This document shows, in pieces, positions 1-12,800 of a stretch of 60,000 nucleotides of DNA. The translations under genes were made by a program, and so were the position numbers. This DNA is from Owenia fusiformis. Its lineage: Eukaryota > Annelida > Polychaeta > Sabellida > Oweniidae. The first letter of the stretch is position 1. Each line of letters starts with the position of its first letter. The notes beneath the pieces are model-generated. The model saw only the letters and a list, made by a program, of their open reading frames with translations, did no database searches and had not been told where the DNA came from. Location: positions 27,368,425-27,428,424 of the forward strand of contig CAIIXF020000010.1 of NCBI GenBank assembly GCA_903813345.2. The letters are read 5' to 3'.

Positions 1-161
1 TCATATGCAGCACCAATTTCTTTAAACTTCTCTTCAGCATTTGACGCGTCATTTTTGTCAGGATGATATTTCTTAGCAAGTGTTCTGTAGGCCTTCTTGA
101 CGTCATCTTCATTGCATGAACGTGGGATTTCCAAAGTCTTAAAATGATCCTTGATTGCCAT
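1..161 (-). CDS. DnaJ (Hsp40) domain protein, N-terminal first-exon part, cut by window edge
   Basis: Reading the minus strand from the ATG at 161 gives 53 codons that run off the window start. The peptide begins MAIKDHFKTLEIPRSCNEDD and continues through KKAYRTLAKKYHPDKND. This is a J-domain: helix I (DHFKTLEI), helix II (DVKKAYRTLAKKYHPDK) with the diagnostic HPD tripeptide at residues 33-35, then helix III starting NAEEKFKEIGAAY. J-domains stimulate the ATPase of Hsp70 chaperones. The J-domain begins within three residues of the start, as in DNAJB-type proteins. An in-frame TAG lies just upstream of the ATG (minus strand), which supports this start. No intron is visible in the part shown. 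Family membership is certain, but the subfamily cannot be decided because the rest of the protein lies outside the window. Confidence 0.9.
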   Translation of the reverse strand, partial: MAIKDHFKTLEIPRSCNEDDVKKAYRTLAKKYHPDKNDASNAEEKFKEIGAAY

Positions 162-1823
162 CTAAAAAATTACAAATCCTTGCTATATTTGATGGTAAAT
201 GACCCACGATGACCTCTATTTGAAACCGACATGGGTGTATGTACATGTATATTACCATTTACAAATTTGATGGGGTGGGACGTGTGGCTAGACTATCAGA
301 GTTTTGACTCGTGAACATCAGGTTACATATCGGAGTTGTTTATAAAGAAGCTTCGTTCTTAAATGCATCTAAGAGTATAGAGTACATGTATCAATATGGT
401 CATCAAAGCGATTTCAAGAAATTAAAACCATACCTTGATAAACATAAGAAGTTCCAAGTGCTTTCATGTTTAATTTTCGCTTTTAGATGGTGATATCAAA
501 TTACAAATGGACTGTAGGCCTAAATCATTTCTGTCTTTTATGTACCCGTTTCCTGAGGTAGATCTAAGTGAATGACCTCAGGAATCGTGTAAGCAACATG
601 CAAGCCAAGTCGAACGTACGCCTAGTTCCCCAGAGATCCGGTGTCTGAACTCTGAGGTGTAGGCCTACCTGTAGTATCCCTGCCTAGTATGTATCATGTC
701 TATGTAGTCACTTTAATGCACTCTATAAATTTGAAATTCCACAGAGAAACTTTAAATTTTTTCATGATCGATGATATTAAACAGATGGAACAACTGCCCC
801 TTCCTTGAAAATAGTGAATCCAATCTGTATTTATTCTCTGCTGGAGAGTTAACAAGGTGCTTCTGTTCTCTCCGGTTAGCCACTTAGAATGTCAACTGTT
901 GGTACAAGTTCCTATGTGAGATTCTCCCGACTAAACTTATTAGAGTAGCATCATAGTTTCAACATGGCTACTGTTGTCATAAGGCCAGAACGAGGCCACT
1001 AAACGAAATTGCCTTTAGCCTATATTGCTGTAAACATGATGAAGCCCGGATCGGTAAATTAACACCGGGGAGTGAGGGATCCTTGGTAATTGAGTATCAG
1101 TAGCCGGTACTCAGGATCCGAGTTTCACCGATTTTGTAGAGCTTTGAGAGACACGGTAATTTTACCTTATTCTTCGGCCACAGTATAAGTAATTTGGCTA
1201 GAGACTCGAGTAACGGAACTTGCTACTGATAATTAGGCCATATTTATCATTGATTTAATTAACGCTTAACTTTAATTCCAATTGCCAGCAGAATTGTTGA
1301 TAATTAGGTGTAAATTACTATTAGTAGTTGGTAATAAGTTGGTAATTAGTTTTATTTAATTTCAATTGGGCATACCTTACGCCTTACTATGTAAATTTCA
1401 GTTGCAGTTTGATCGGGGTCTAAATAAAAAATAGATAAAAAACTTACTTTTCTACACTCTAATGGTCGTCGACTCGCTATTTTATACATGTTCCCGGGGC
1501 CTATGCTAATGGTAAGAATGCCTATATTTTTCGAATGATTTTATTGCATTTGCAGAATGACTTCTAATGAAAAATCTAAATCGTTTGCACTTACCAGAAA
1601 ACGGCCAAACTGTTTCTTCATTGGATAACATGGACAGTCCGACCGAAAGTATATGAAGGTCTGACTGCACATGCTCAAATGGAAATGTAGAATGTCACTG
1701 GACTTTTTGGCGATTTTGAAGTCATCTGCACTTCACACACAAAATCAACATCTGTAGTAATTTGACACCACACAGTGACATTTTATCGTTTCTCAAAACA
1801 TTCTCTCAAAATCAGATTATACT
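162..1823. other. Intergenic stretch upstream of the DnaJ gene
   Basis: The first few hundred bases next to 161 presumably contain the minus-strand promoter and 5' UTR of the DnaJ gene, but I see no clear TATA or initiator motif. A 60-codon open frame at 311-493 has no recognisable protein features. I see nothing else that I can name. Confidence 0.5.
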
Positions 1824-2845
1824 CACGCCCGGTGATCGTAAAAAATGGATGGAGGGGGGGATTAGGCGATTTCTGCAAGAAAACTCAACAAATTTGGAAG
1901 ATTTATTTTTTCAAGAGAAGATTTACAACTGAATTGCCAAATGAATAGGCGCAGTGCATGGCAAAATATGTTAGGTCATCTAGTATTTTTTTTGAACTGA
2001 TACCCTTCTAAGATATGAGATCTATTAAAAAAGGCGCATCATCACCAACGTGCAAAAGTCAATGGTTTTGCTATAAATCAGGCAACAATGGTCTTCCAGA
2101 CCTGTAATAAATAGGTATAAGGGACATTATTATCACAATACTAATGTCATTGCTCACTTTTTAAAGTTAGTTTCCATGCGTTATACAAAAAATAATCGAA
2201 ATAAATTGATAGTGGATGGAGGGGGGGATTGGATGGAGGGGGGGATCACGTGTATGTAAGACATGATAAGACATGCTGCTTGAATTTGTTCTTATGACTC
2301 CAAATTTTCCCATTTTTCATTCTCCAGAGATATAATATCCAGTTTTTTACTGGGGTACTGAGTTTAGTTTTTTCAAATACACGAGTTCTTGTGAATCTGT
2401 TCCATCGTAAAGACATATTAATCCCCCCCTCCATCCACTCCCCCCCCCTCCATCCAAAATTAATTTATTTCGATTATTTTTTGTATAACGCATGGGAATT
2501 AAATTTAAAAAGTGAGCAATGTCATTAGTATTGTGATAATAACGTCCCTTATACCTATTTATTACAGGTTGTGTAGACCATTGTTGCCCGATTTATAGCA
2601 AAAACATTGACTTTTGCACGTTGGTGATGATGCGCCTTTTTTAATAGATCTCATATCTTTGAAGGGTATCAGTTCCAAAAAAATACTAGATTACCTAACA
2701 TGTTTTGCCATGCACTGCGCCTATTCATTTGACAATTCAGTTGTAAATTTTCTCTTGAAAAAATAAATCTTCCAAATTTGTTGAGTTTTCTTGCAGAAAT
2801 CGGCTAATCCCCCCCTCCATCCATTTTGTACGATCACCGGGCGTG
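1824..2845. mobile_element. Foldback DNA transposon (non-autonomous), ~425-bp inverted arms, 5-bp target duplication
   Basis: The left arm (1824-2246) is repeated as a reverse complement at 2421-2845, with about 174 bp of single-copy spacer. The outer termini are CACGCCCGGTGATCGTA and its complement. Directly outside both ends is the same pentamer, ATACT (1819-1823 and 2846-2850), a target-site duplication. Each arm carries poly-G tracts within GGATGGAGGGGGG motifs near both its outer and inner ends. The arms differ at scattered positions, so the insertion is not very recent. No transposase frame is present. The CAC terminus recalls several DNA-transposon superfamilies, but I do not assign one. 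Confidence 0.85.
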
Positions 2846-3640
2846 ATACTAAGCAGGGAAATTTTGTAGGAAATTTAAGTCACAAAAAACGAGTGACAAC
2901 TTCCTCCGAGTGTAGTCGTTACGCAGCCTCAAACTGGTCATCTACCTGTGAATGTCGAACTCACATAAGATTACAGTAGGCCTAGTCCTAGTATTATACT
3001 TGGAAATGGATTTTATACTGAAAGAAAGATGGCAGTGTTGTCTATCTGCATATCGTTATTCATTATTCAACTGAATTACACCCCAAAAGCTTTGGGTTAC
3101 AGGTAAGTGGCATTGTACAACCTTTCTGTTTAAAGGTTCATCTCAAATACAGTAAACCATCTATTTCAGGGTGCGTAAGGAATGTTCTAGTTAATGGTGG
3201 AAGGGGGATACTGACATCATGGGCTCTATCATGCTGACATATATTACATCTATATTTATCTTACATCCTCTTAATTTTCGTGATCATATTCACCGGCTCA
3301 TTTTATTATTGGCATGGCTAATTTCTGGACATGTTGTCAAGTCAAATCAACAAAAACTGCCACATTGATTCATAATTCCATACTTTGGGAGTCAATAGTC
3401 GGATGAAAATATGAAAAAAATATGTGAAAATCTTTTTCTCAATTTGAAAAGCCTTTATCGTTTTATCACTGGCTGAAACAGAAAGCTGTTTATTCAATGA
3501 ATAAATTCAATATCATACTCCCGAGTCAAATTGATCAGTCCCTGAATATTGACAATATATCCCAACCAATCAGAGACGAGCATTAATTTGATTAGTGTGC
3601 TGATGTTTTGCTCGAACACGTGGTCATTTCTGTACAGTTC
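2846..3640. other. Intergenic stretch upstream of the Ig-domain gene
   Basis: This should contain the promoter of the plus-strand Ig gene that starts translation at 3751. A CACGTG E-box-type hexamer sits near 3618-3623. No TATA box is obvious and no coding sequence is recognisable. The transcription start cannot be placed from sequence alone. Confidence 0.35.
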
Positions 3641-3750
3641 CAATCGTGAGAGAGCGACGTCTTCGGACAGATTGATTTAGAAATAGAGACATTATAGTAA
3701 CACCAGGTCTATCCCGTACAGATCAACAGGGAGAATAACAGCCATCGATC

Positions 3751-3802
3751 ATGGAACTGATGTACATCAACATTACATCGCTGGTACTCCTGGGGTGTCT
3801 AG
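3751..3802 (+). CDS. Ig gene exon 1: start codon and signal peptide
   Basis: The exon encodes MELMYINITSLVLLGCL plus the first base of Gly18 and ends before gtaggt (phase 1). The hydrophobic run ITSLVLLGCLG is a signal peptide core. I chose the ATG at 3751 because it gives an in-phase join to exon 2, completing Gly18. A second GT four bases downstream would break the frame. Confidence 0.8.
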
Positions 3803-6800
3803 GTAGGTAATTTTTAGTAATAAGATCACTACAGTTCCAAAGACAAATCGCTGCACGATAAAAGTTCTTAAAAACAGACTACATAACATAGAATTATCAA
3901 TTCAGAGACCGAGAGTTCTTTGTTGTTTTTGAATTTTTATTTTGGCTGGGATTGATGAAGTTATTAAAAGTTGTTTGATACCCGTTTTGAATGACTCACT
4001 GTCGCATGGGGGGGGGGGGGGGGGGGCAATTTGGGTCTCATCTGGCAAACCCCCGTCTAGAGCTCTTTTGTACTTTACTAAAGAGGAACTTAATTTTGGA
4101 CTTTGGATAACATGATTACCGAATGAAGGTCTAGTATACACCCTTTCTTGCAATTTGGCTACAACAAAACTGCCTTAATTAAAGGGAGTATCAAATCTAG
4201 CAAGCAAGCATGACACAAATTGTTTCAATTTTAGAATATTTTGAGCTCATTTAATATCATATCTTGTCATGTCTTTTTTCTAGAAATCCCCAAACTGCAT
4301 ACTTTATATCACAAAAAGATTTAACAAAAAGATTTAACAACGAACTTATTTTTCTATAAATATCTGAGAGAATTTAAACATTTTTCCTTTACTATTTGGG
4401 AGAATTTTCCCTATTTTTGCACTTTAATAACTTCATCAATTTTGCAGATCTTTTTGGAAATATTAGTATTTGAGATTTGTAAGGAATAGATAGGTCAATT
4501 GTATATGTGCTTGACTTTTTTCACTCCTGTTCCTCTGATTCTACCTTTAAGTACTTGTGATACTCATCGTTTACAAATTTAAAAAAAGCAAAATAATTAA
4601 AAAACATGTGTGGATGTATAGAGGATTTTAAAGAAAAGAGAGTTTGGAATACATTCTGTTTAGAAGCAAATTTAGGAATATTGAGGTAAGGGCCAAATTG
4701 AATTACCACAGTTTAAAATGATATAGAATTCCATTTCATAATATCAGTTTGAATATACATATTACAAATATCACAGAACTAACGCTTTCACTATTAAAAT
4801 GAATAAATCACTCCAACATTTCTCAATCGTCTCCTATTTCTAAGTACATATGGAATTTCTCCTTATGTAATCATGTAATATGACAGGTTAATGGTAACAT
4901 ATGATACTTATTAAAAAGTAACAATATCAAATGTTTATACTATAGTTATTATTAATTTTTTCAAATGATAACTCTGTTAAATGATGAATGATATAGAAAA
5001 AGATATCAGATATAGAATTTCAATTTATTCTATAATTGATATTTCAAACTATGTAAACAGTTAAAAGAATCAGGTTCTTGATTTAATAAGTTCAGATGCC
5101 TATGAAGCATGGTTACTGTATATGCAATACAATGTAACTCATGCCCTATGCCTAGTATATATATAAACTTATTAATTCCACTTCATTTTTACATATAAAT
5201 ACAGTACATAATTACAATACATAGTCCCTAGTCCCTAGTACTAGCTATCTCTAGTATATGTTTAAATAGAGGAATATTAGGGAATTAAAATGTCTAACAT
5301 CAGATTATTAAATTAACTGCATTTTACACATTCAGTCCTTTCTATGTTAGAGATTCTGTCATCTAACTATTTAAGTATATAATATTAAGTATATATTAAA
5401 AGGGATTACACCTTTCAGTATTTGTCTGTCAACAATTTTCTTAGTAATGATAAATACAATGCTGCTAACATTTTTCAGTAATATAATTCAAAATAGGAAT
5501 TTATGAATTTTCAAAATGCAGTGAAATGAAAACAGCTCTCTGGTCTTTGGGTAATACCCTTAGAGGCATAGTCGTCCAAAAACAGCTAAATAAATATTTT
5601 ACTTCTATTTTGTTATATGTAAATGATGGCCAACCTATAATGCCAACATGGCAATTGGTGGCTGACAATGTATAACTTTGCTTGAGGAAAGTGACAACAT
5701 TTGATTCAGTCAAATAGCCATTTACAGTATTTCTAGGTAAGAATTCCAAGGCATTCAAAAATCTGTGTTAGGTCAATCAAATAACCTAGGAAAATTGAAT
5801 TTCTGGTTAAGAATTCTGAGTGGTTCAAAAATTTGAAGTTCAAGAATAACCTAATAATATTTATTTCTGCTTGAGAATTCCCAGTAGCTCAAAAATGTGC
5901 AGTTTTATTGGATAACCTAATAATAAAGTATTTCTTGTTGAGAGTCCCAAGGTGATTCATCTTAATAGAGACATAAACTTAAGTCTGATATCTTGTACAG
6001 GTATCGGTAATTACTGTAGTCATTTTCTCAATTCATTTCAGAGTAACTCTATAAACTAATGGAATGACTATAACAAGCAGGTTATTGTATTCTTATAATA
6101 AAACATCATTGTTTTTATGGAAGGAAAGTAGAAAGTAGAATGCCAAAGCACTCTGCAAATTAACCCCTGTATTTATGCTCTGGTGACTTCTGCTTCTGGG
6201 GGAGACGAGGAATGTTCATGGGGAGACATGGAATGTTCATAGGGAGACAAAGAATGTTCATAAGGAGACAAAGAATGTTCATAAGGAGACAAGTGTTCAT
6301 AACTTCATATGGTTACTGAAATCATGGCTTGATATAAAACAAAACAAACAAACATCCAAATCAAAAAAAACAAGTAGAATGGTGTCCTTAATGTCATTTG
6401 ATGCTCATTGTTAATCAATTAAGTAAAAAAGTGTATTCCCCTCTACAAAGGTTTGATTTTACAAAATATGTTTTAATAGCGAACAAAAGATCTTATCATA
6501 AAGCAAGGAATCAAATAATAAACTATTTTATCACATATCACATTCCACATTGCAAGAACATGCATCAATCATTTCATCTGAAGTTGTTTCATTTGACAGT
6601 TAAAGCCAACATTATAAATGACAGTAATTACTGACTGGTAATTACAGCAATGATAATTTAATCAATGACCTAAAATACCACTATTAACACTTTTTCCCTT
6701 TTGCAAAGAAAATGACATGCATTCTATTCTTTGAAGTCACCTTATAATGATTTGATAATCAGTAATAATCTACTGTTGTTTTTCAAACAAACATAAAAAG

Positions 6801-9800
6801 AGAACGGTTGCCATGACGCTATTACATTTGCACATTTGATGTGAGATTTATACGTTTTGAATCGTGTCCCTGTTGCTAATGAAGCATTTTAGGATCTAAT
6901 GAATATGTATGTAATTGAAGACCCAAGTGAGAATCCTAAGAAACACTGTTTTATACCAATGGGAGTCATCAATATTAGTTTGTAGTAAAGACATGATGTG
7001 GGGCCATTAATCGGTACGATCCAAAGTTTAGGATCTTTTAGGATAAATTTTGGATTATTGATCTGGATAAATATTTGGTGAATTGGTACAATCCTAGGAT
7101 TTATCCCAAGATTTATTCAAATTATTTAAATTTATCCAAATTACATTGGAATTCTAATAAATTTTAGTAAAAAGTAGACTTGATGGAATAAAATGATTTT
7201 AATGATATTTTATGCACAATAAAACTTGTCTTAGTGAACACCTCTCGCTCTTTTGAACACCATTCATTCGCACTTACTCTACCAACTTCTGTTTAAATTA
7301 CCCTCTCTCTAGTGAACACCTACCAACACTGAATATTATTCTCAGGGAAAAATGTTCAGTATACACAGGTTTCAACTGTATATTGCGAAATTGAGAGAGA
7401 GGGAGGCTAGGTGTGATATCAGTCATACTATGCATTGGGATTGGAAACTTGAGGGCTTCAGGTGTTCTAGTTGCATGTCAAATGGTCATATATATATCCT
7501 TTATAACAATGGACAATGATATCCACTTTGAGACATGAGTTAACACTGAAATATCACATCACATCTGTTAGTTTCTGTAAGAATATCAGTCCAAATGAAA
7601 ATAGATTCCAAACATTTATCAAACGAACCGAAGAAGATGACCAAGTTAGACCTGAGATTCATGTTATTTCTGGATGGGTACTAATCACAGATCCTAATTG
7701 AATGAAAACAAGTGAGGAGTTGCATGTTGGACAACTATACTAGCTTTTGTTTTCCCTGACACTTTTCTTGTAACTGAGAACATTCCCAGCATTATTAGAG
7801 CTATTGTTTTTTGAACCTTTGAGCGTCGATCCTCACAAAACATAAGTAGAGAAGAAAATCAATTTTCCAATATCAGGGTGAGTTCCTTCCCAAAATGTTG
7901 CATTGGCCAATCAATATAATTCTTGTTTTAGAGAATTCCTAATTAGTTTACGTGTGATTTATCAAATGTTATATTGATGTTTGATTATGTTCAATTTATT
8001 ATGACATGTCTGTACGTTTCCTGATGTTTTTCTGTAACTTAAAAATTGGCCACGACATTCAGTTCAATAAGTTATGGTTTAATAGGTGTGTCTGGTTCAA
8101 TAAGTGTACATGGTTGAATAAATATACATAGTCAAATTAAGGCGTATACATAATTCAATAAATATACATGATTGAATAAGTAAACATGGTTCAATAAGGG
8201 TGAAATAGATATACATGGTTGTAGAAGTTTTTGTGGTTCAATAATTATACATGGTTATGAGTACCATGCATGTTGATATATTTGGTTGAATAAGTGAGCA
8301 TGGTTGAATGAATATATTTGGTTGAATAAGTGGTTGAATGTATATACATGGTTGAATAAGTATATTTGGTTGAATAAGTGGTTGAATGTATATACATGGT
8401 TGAATAAGTACATTTGGTTGAATAAGTGATTGAATGTATATACATGGTTGAATAAGTATATTTGGTTGAATAAGTGGTTGAATGTATTGTATATACATGG
8501 TTGAATAAGTATATTTGGTTGAATAAGTGGTTGACTGTATATACATGGTTGAATAAGTATCTGGTGCACTCGTCCTAAGAAACCTGTTAACATGATTCAA
8601 ACACTTGATGAAGCTGTCATATTAAGTTAAAGTAATTGTGTTACATGATGCCCTGGTCAATTTTCTAAGTAATCTTGTTTAAATATAATCACAACTTGTC
8701 GTTGGTGTCTGTTACAGTGTGTCTCACTGCATGGATAGAAAATCAATCGACATTATGTGACATCAAATTGATAGATTTTATGATATTTACGTAATGTTCC
8801 TTGCTTATTCTCTTAGCCCCTTTGCTATATCTGGCTCTCTGGGTTAGTAAAAAATCCACATTGATTTTTTGATCACCCTTTTTACTGGTGTCCTAATTAT
8901 GAGGTTTTTTTAATTGAACCATTTCTAAAACAGTTACTGCAACCCTATGTCATTATTTTTGTATGTCATTTCCAGATGCTTTTCTATTTCTTCTATTGTT
9001 TCATTTTCCATTGTAAACGTCACATACACTGTTGTTATCTGCACTATTGCCATCCATAGTGTAGCATTATCTTCAGATTTGCCACTGTTGTCAACTAATA
9101 CTTTATCATTATCTTCAAGCATATCGTCTTCAACTCTATCCCTTTCATCATCAACTGCTCCACTATCATCTCTTCTTCATCTTCTTACAAGAGTTGAATT
9201 CAGAAATGAACACAAAATATGGAAGTTAACATGATTAGGAATTTTTGGCATATCAGAAGAGACTACGGGACAAACATTGCCTCTTTCCAATTAAAAAATC
9301 TAAATATACATTCATCTATTATGTTTTCATTATGATAAGTCAGGTTATATTATTTATATTTCTTTAATGGTGTAGATCAAATATGTCCCACATGGCATGT
9401 ATATAACATAATACAACATTTGCAACCTCACTTATAATTTGTACTTCTACAGTTATACTTATAATGATCATTGAAAGAGCGATTTCAATCGGTTATTATT
9501 TACAATTTCTGCTTTAAACAAAGCATAAGTTTTAAGTGAGTTTGTGAAATCTGTTGAAATGGTGTAAAACTTTATTTATTGAAATGATCTATTCTTTCAC
9601 AAGTACATGTTTGTATTCAAGAAATCTGATTAAGATGGTGCCCTTACATGAAGTCAAGCATGTTTCTACAACCTCTGTGTTTGTTCATTAAGCAAATGTT
9701 AAGAATGGTTAAGTAGGAAAAATCATCAATATACATTATGCTATTATAAAAATCAGGATATTGAAAATCTTTTGTGTGTTTTAGTTGGCACTAAAATAAG

Positions 9801-12800
9801 TATCTATAAGTATACGGAGCTGAATACACCAGAAGTTATATGCTTATAAAGATTGCTCATTCAATTCTTTCACATGTTAGATACTTGTAAATTGAGCGCT
9901 ACGGAAAACCACTTAATGGATTTTTAGATGCACGGCAATTGTTCCATGAAGTATAATTAAAACAGACAAGAAGTTCATAGATATATTATTGATTTTAGTT
10001 CCATATAAGGAGCACAATAGGCAATTTTAAAGGGACAAAATCAAATATGATTTATACTACTGGACCAAAATGATATGGCTAAGAAAAATTACTTTTCTAT
10101 TAAATTGATTCCTATGCAGAAAATAAGACATTTGATTTCTGGGAGGAAAATATCAAATAGCATGTGATGAAGTAAGACCAGCCTCCGTGGCTTGTTTTCA
10201 GATTTTGTGCTATCATTTGTCAATGCCTTCAATTGCAATGCGCAAGAAAATTATGAAGATCAAGTATCAATCCTTAAGGCCAGATTCAATAGCCCTTGCA
10301 TCACTTTTACATTAAATTCATACTTTTTCTTTGGATACATTTTCCCAAAATGAGAAATTACCATGTAATAACATGATTTAGAATTCACACACGATGAATA
10401 ACTTTAAAAAAACGTATCTGCTTTCAATAGATCTAAGAAAAAAACGTGAGATTCAATTAGGGAGAAGAAATGTTCTAGACAGTTAAAAGCTTGTAGATCA
10501 TGTATAGCCAACATTGTATTGATTTGCCTGGTATATAAACTGATTCATGTTTCTGCAAACATATCACAAATAACATCTAACAAGTATTTTTCTCAGATGC
10601 TGTCTTTATATTTGACAAGTTTAAGCCTTTTTGTGAATATAGCATCCAGTTGGTGTCATAAAAAGGAAATAAGTGGAGAACTCAATTGGGCAAGTTACGT
10701 AGTTATAACAGTTAAGATATCAAGATGAATTCTTTTTGTGAAATTCTATTATGGAGGTAAAATTATAATAAAATGAAATCAAACCCCTTTAATCATATAC
10801 AAAAAACACATACAGCAAATATGCTACATATATAACTTCTGAATCATATTTAAGAGATACTGAATTATGAAAAATTAAACCCCTTTAACAACATGGAATT
10901 ATGAAAATACATACATTGAATAGACTAAACTCTAATTGACATTTTCACATTTCCAAGATGATTAGTCAGTGAATGTTAACATGATGATGCTATTCTATTC
11001 CATAGAGTTTAGCTCCCACTCTTCCTCAACTGCAAATGACTCTAGGTTGAACTATCTAATCATCGTCTAATTAGTTGTATTTCCACTTAGACACAAATAA
11101 CTGTAATTGTACAATATTTGCAAAAGCTTTTAAGACACCTCCGTTTAGTGTATATTATCTTACTAATTTAATTTCCCCTAAGAAAAATGAAATGCACAAA
11201 GGGCAACATTTGAGAAACAACACAATACTCACCATTATATCTGATGAATAATTTTTAACCAACATGAAACTTATGATGTCTGCCATTATGCTAATATATT
11301 GAGGAATCCTGTAACATTGTTCTCAAAATGGAAAAGATAGAAAGAACATCAAGATGTACAGTATATGATTTATTATGCAAATAAATTAGATTTAAAACTT
11401 TAACCAATAAAAATATTTTTAGCCAATAGACTTAATGATACACATCAACTTTTCAAAATGTAAATTGAATGTTTCAGAGTATTCCAAAACTTATAATATC
11501 TTCACTTATAAATTCAAGATTTAATCCTTGGGTTCTGATTTGAGTGGATTAAAACACCTTTCAGATGAGTAATCATAAATGTATACACAAAATGTATTTA
11601 CTTATATACTATCAATATTATGTGGGCTTTTGTCTGAAAATTGGCTAATTAGCATTTCTTCTAATGGAATCATTGGCTAATGAGGGCAATTATTAGATTC
11701 ACCTTATCTATTACCAATACACAGGTAGATCCAGGTAAATACAGGTAAAAGATAACACCTGGGCAGAAAATATAATTTGTAGAATAGTAAAAAATAGTTT
11801 AGATATGTGTGTTATCTTAGATTGATAATTTGTGTGTAAAACTATGTCCAAACAATAAAAAATAAGCATATGTGCAAGATCATTTCAGAATTTCTCGATC
11901 ATGTTTCAGTAATTGGTATACTTAGATATCTGTAACTTATATCTTAAGATAGAGATAGAATGAGGGATCAAAATGTCATGTAATTGGATGCTCCAAAAAT
12001 CAGTGGTGGAATCTTGTAAAAGCTTTCTTTCAATATATTGATGAAATTATATTCTCATGAGGAAGGATGTATCTTAAAGTGTCTGTATACAAGCAAAAAC
12101 TTAAAAAAGTATAATATTTTTCAATACAGCTACAGGGGCGTAGCCAGTTTTCAGTCAGGGGCAATGCGATTTTGGCATAAACAAGCCAAAAAATATTTAT
12201 TTTGAAATTTACAAAAATTGATGCAACTTCCTTCAAAATTGAGCTGGAAGCTTCAATTAAAAAGCCTTTTAAAGCTCTTTTCTTCTATCTCATGGATCGC
12301 ACCCCTCCCCCTACCTATCCATGTCCAGAGATTTTGTCAATCAATACCAAGAATCTTGAATTGTGACTGATATGAGACCATGCTCAAACATTTGTCCTGT
12401 CCCTAGATTGAAATGCCATTTTCCAGCATGACAACTTGAAGCATGATCTCTGAGTACACATTCCATTAAAAAGTGTTGAATGAGATAAAATGTTGCCAAA
12501 TTCATGGGCTGATTTGACCAGGTAAGGGTCTTTTACTCTGCCAGCAGCATCAAATGAAATAACTCAGCAACTTGTTTCAAACAGACATATTTATGATTCA
12601 GTGTGGTATTAGAAATATTATTTTATAGCCAATAGGCTGTGCATACTTGAGACTTATTCAATTAGTGAAACCGTGATGGCATTGTACTTGAATTAATCAT
12701 AAGGATGAAATAATCCAGCCCTCCATCCCATATTTATCAAACACTAATCAGACATCAAACAGATTATCTGCAACATTAATATAAGAATAAACGATAATTA

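Noticed and set aside
4010-4026. Poly-G run as a possible G-quadruplex regulator of the Ig gene
   Set aside because: Similar G/C runs occur in several MITE fragments in the window, so a transposon origin is the simpler explanation.
8238-8600. Three overlapping minus-strand open frames
   Set aside because: They translate a 48-bp tandem repeat in different frames; no start context, splice signals or domains.
8934-9234. Opposed frames of 62 (minus) and 95 (plus) codons
   Set aside because: The minus frame has an acidic N-terminus and a hydrophobic patch but no domain, and an in-frame stop lies a short way upstream. The plus frame is its Ser-rich shadow. Not enough to call a gene or exon.
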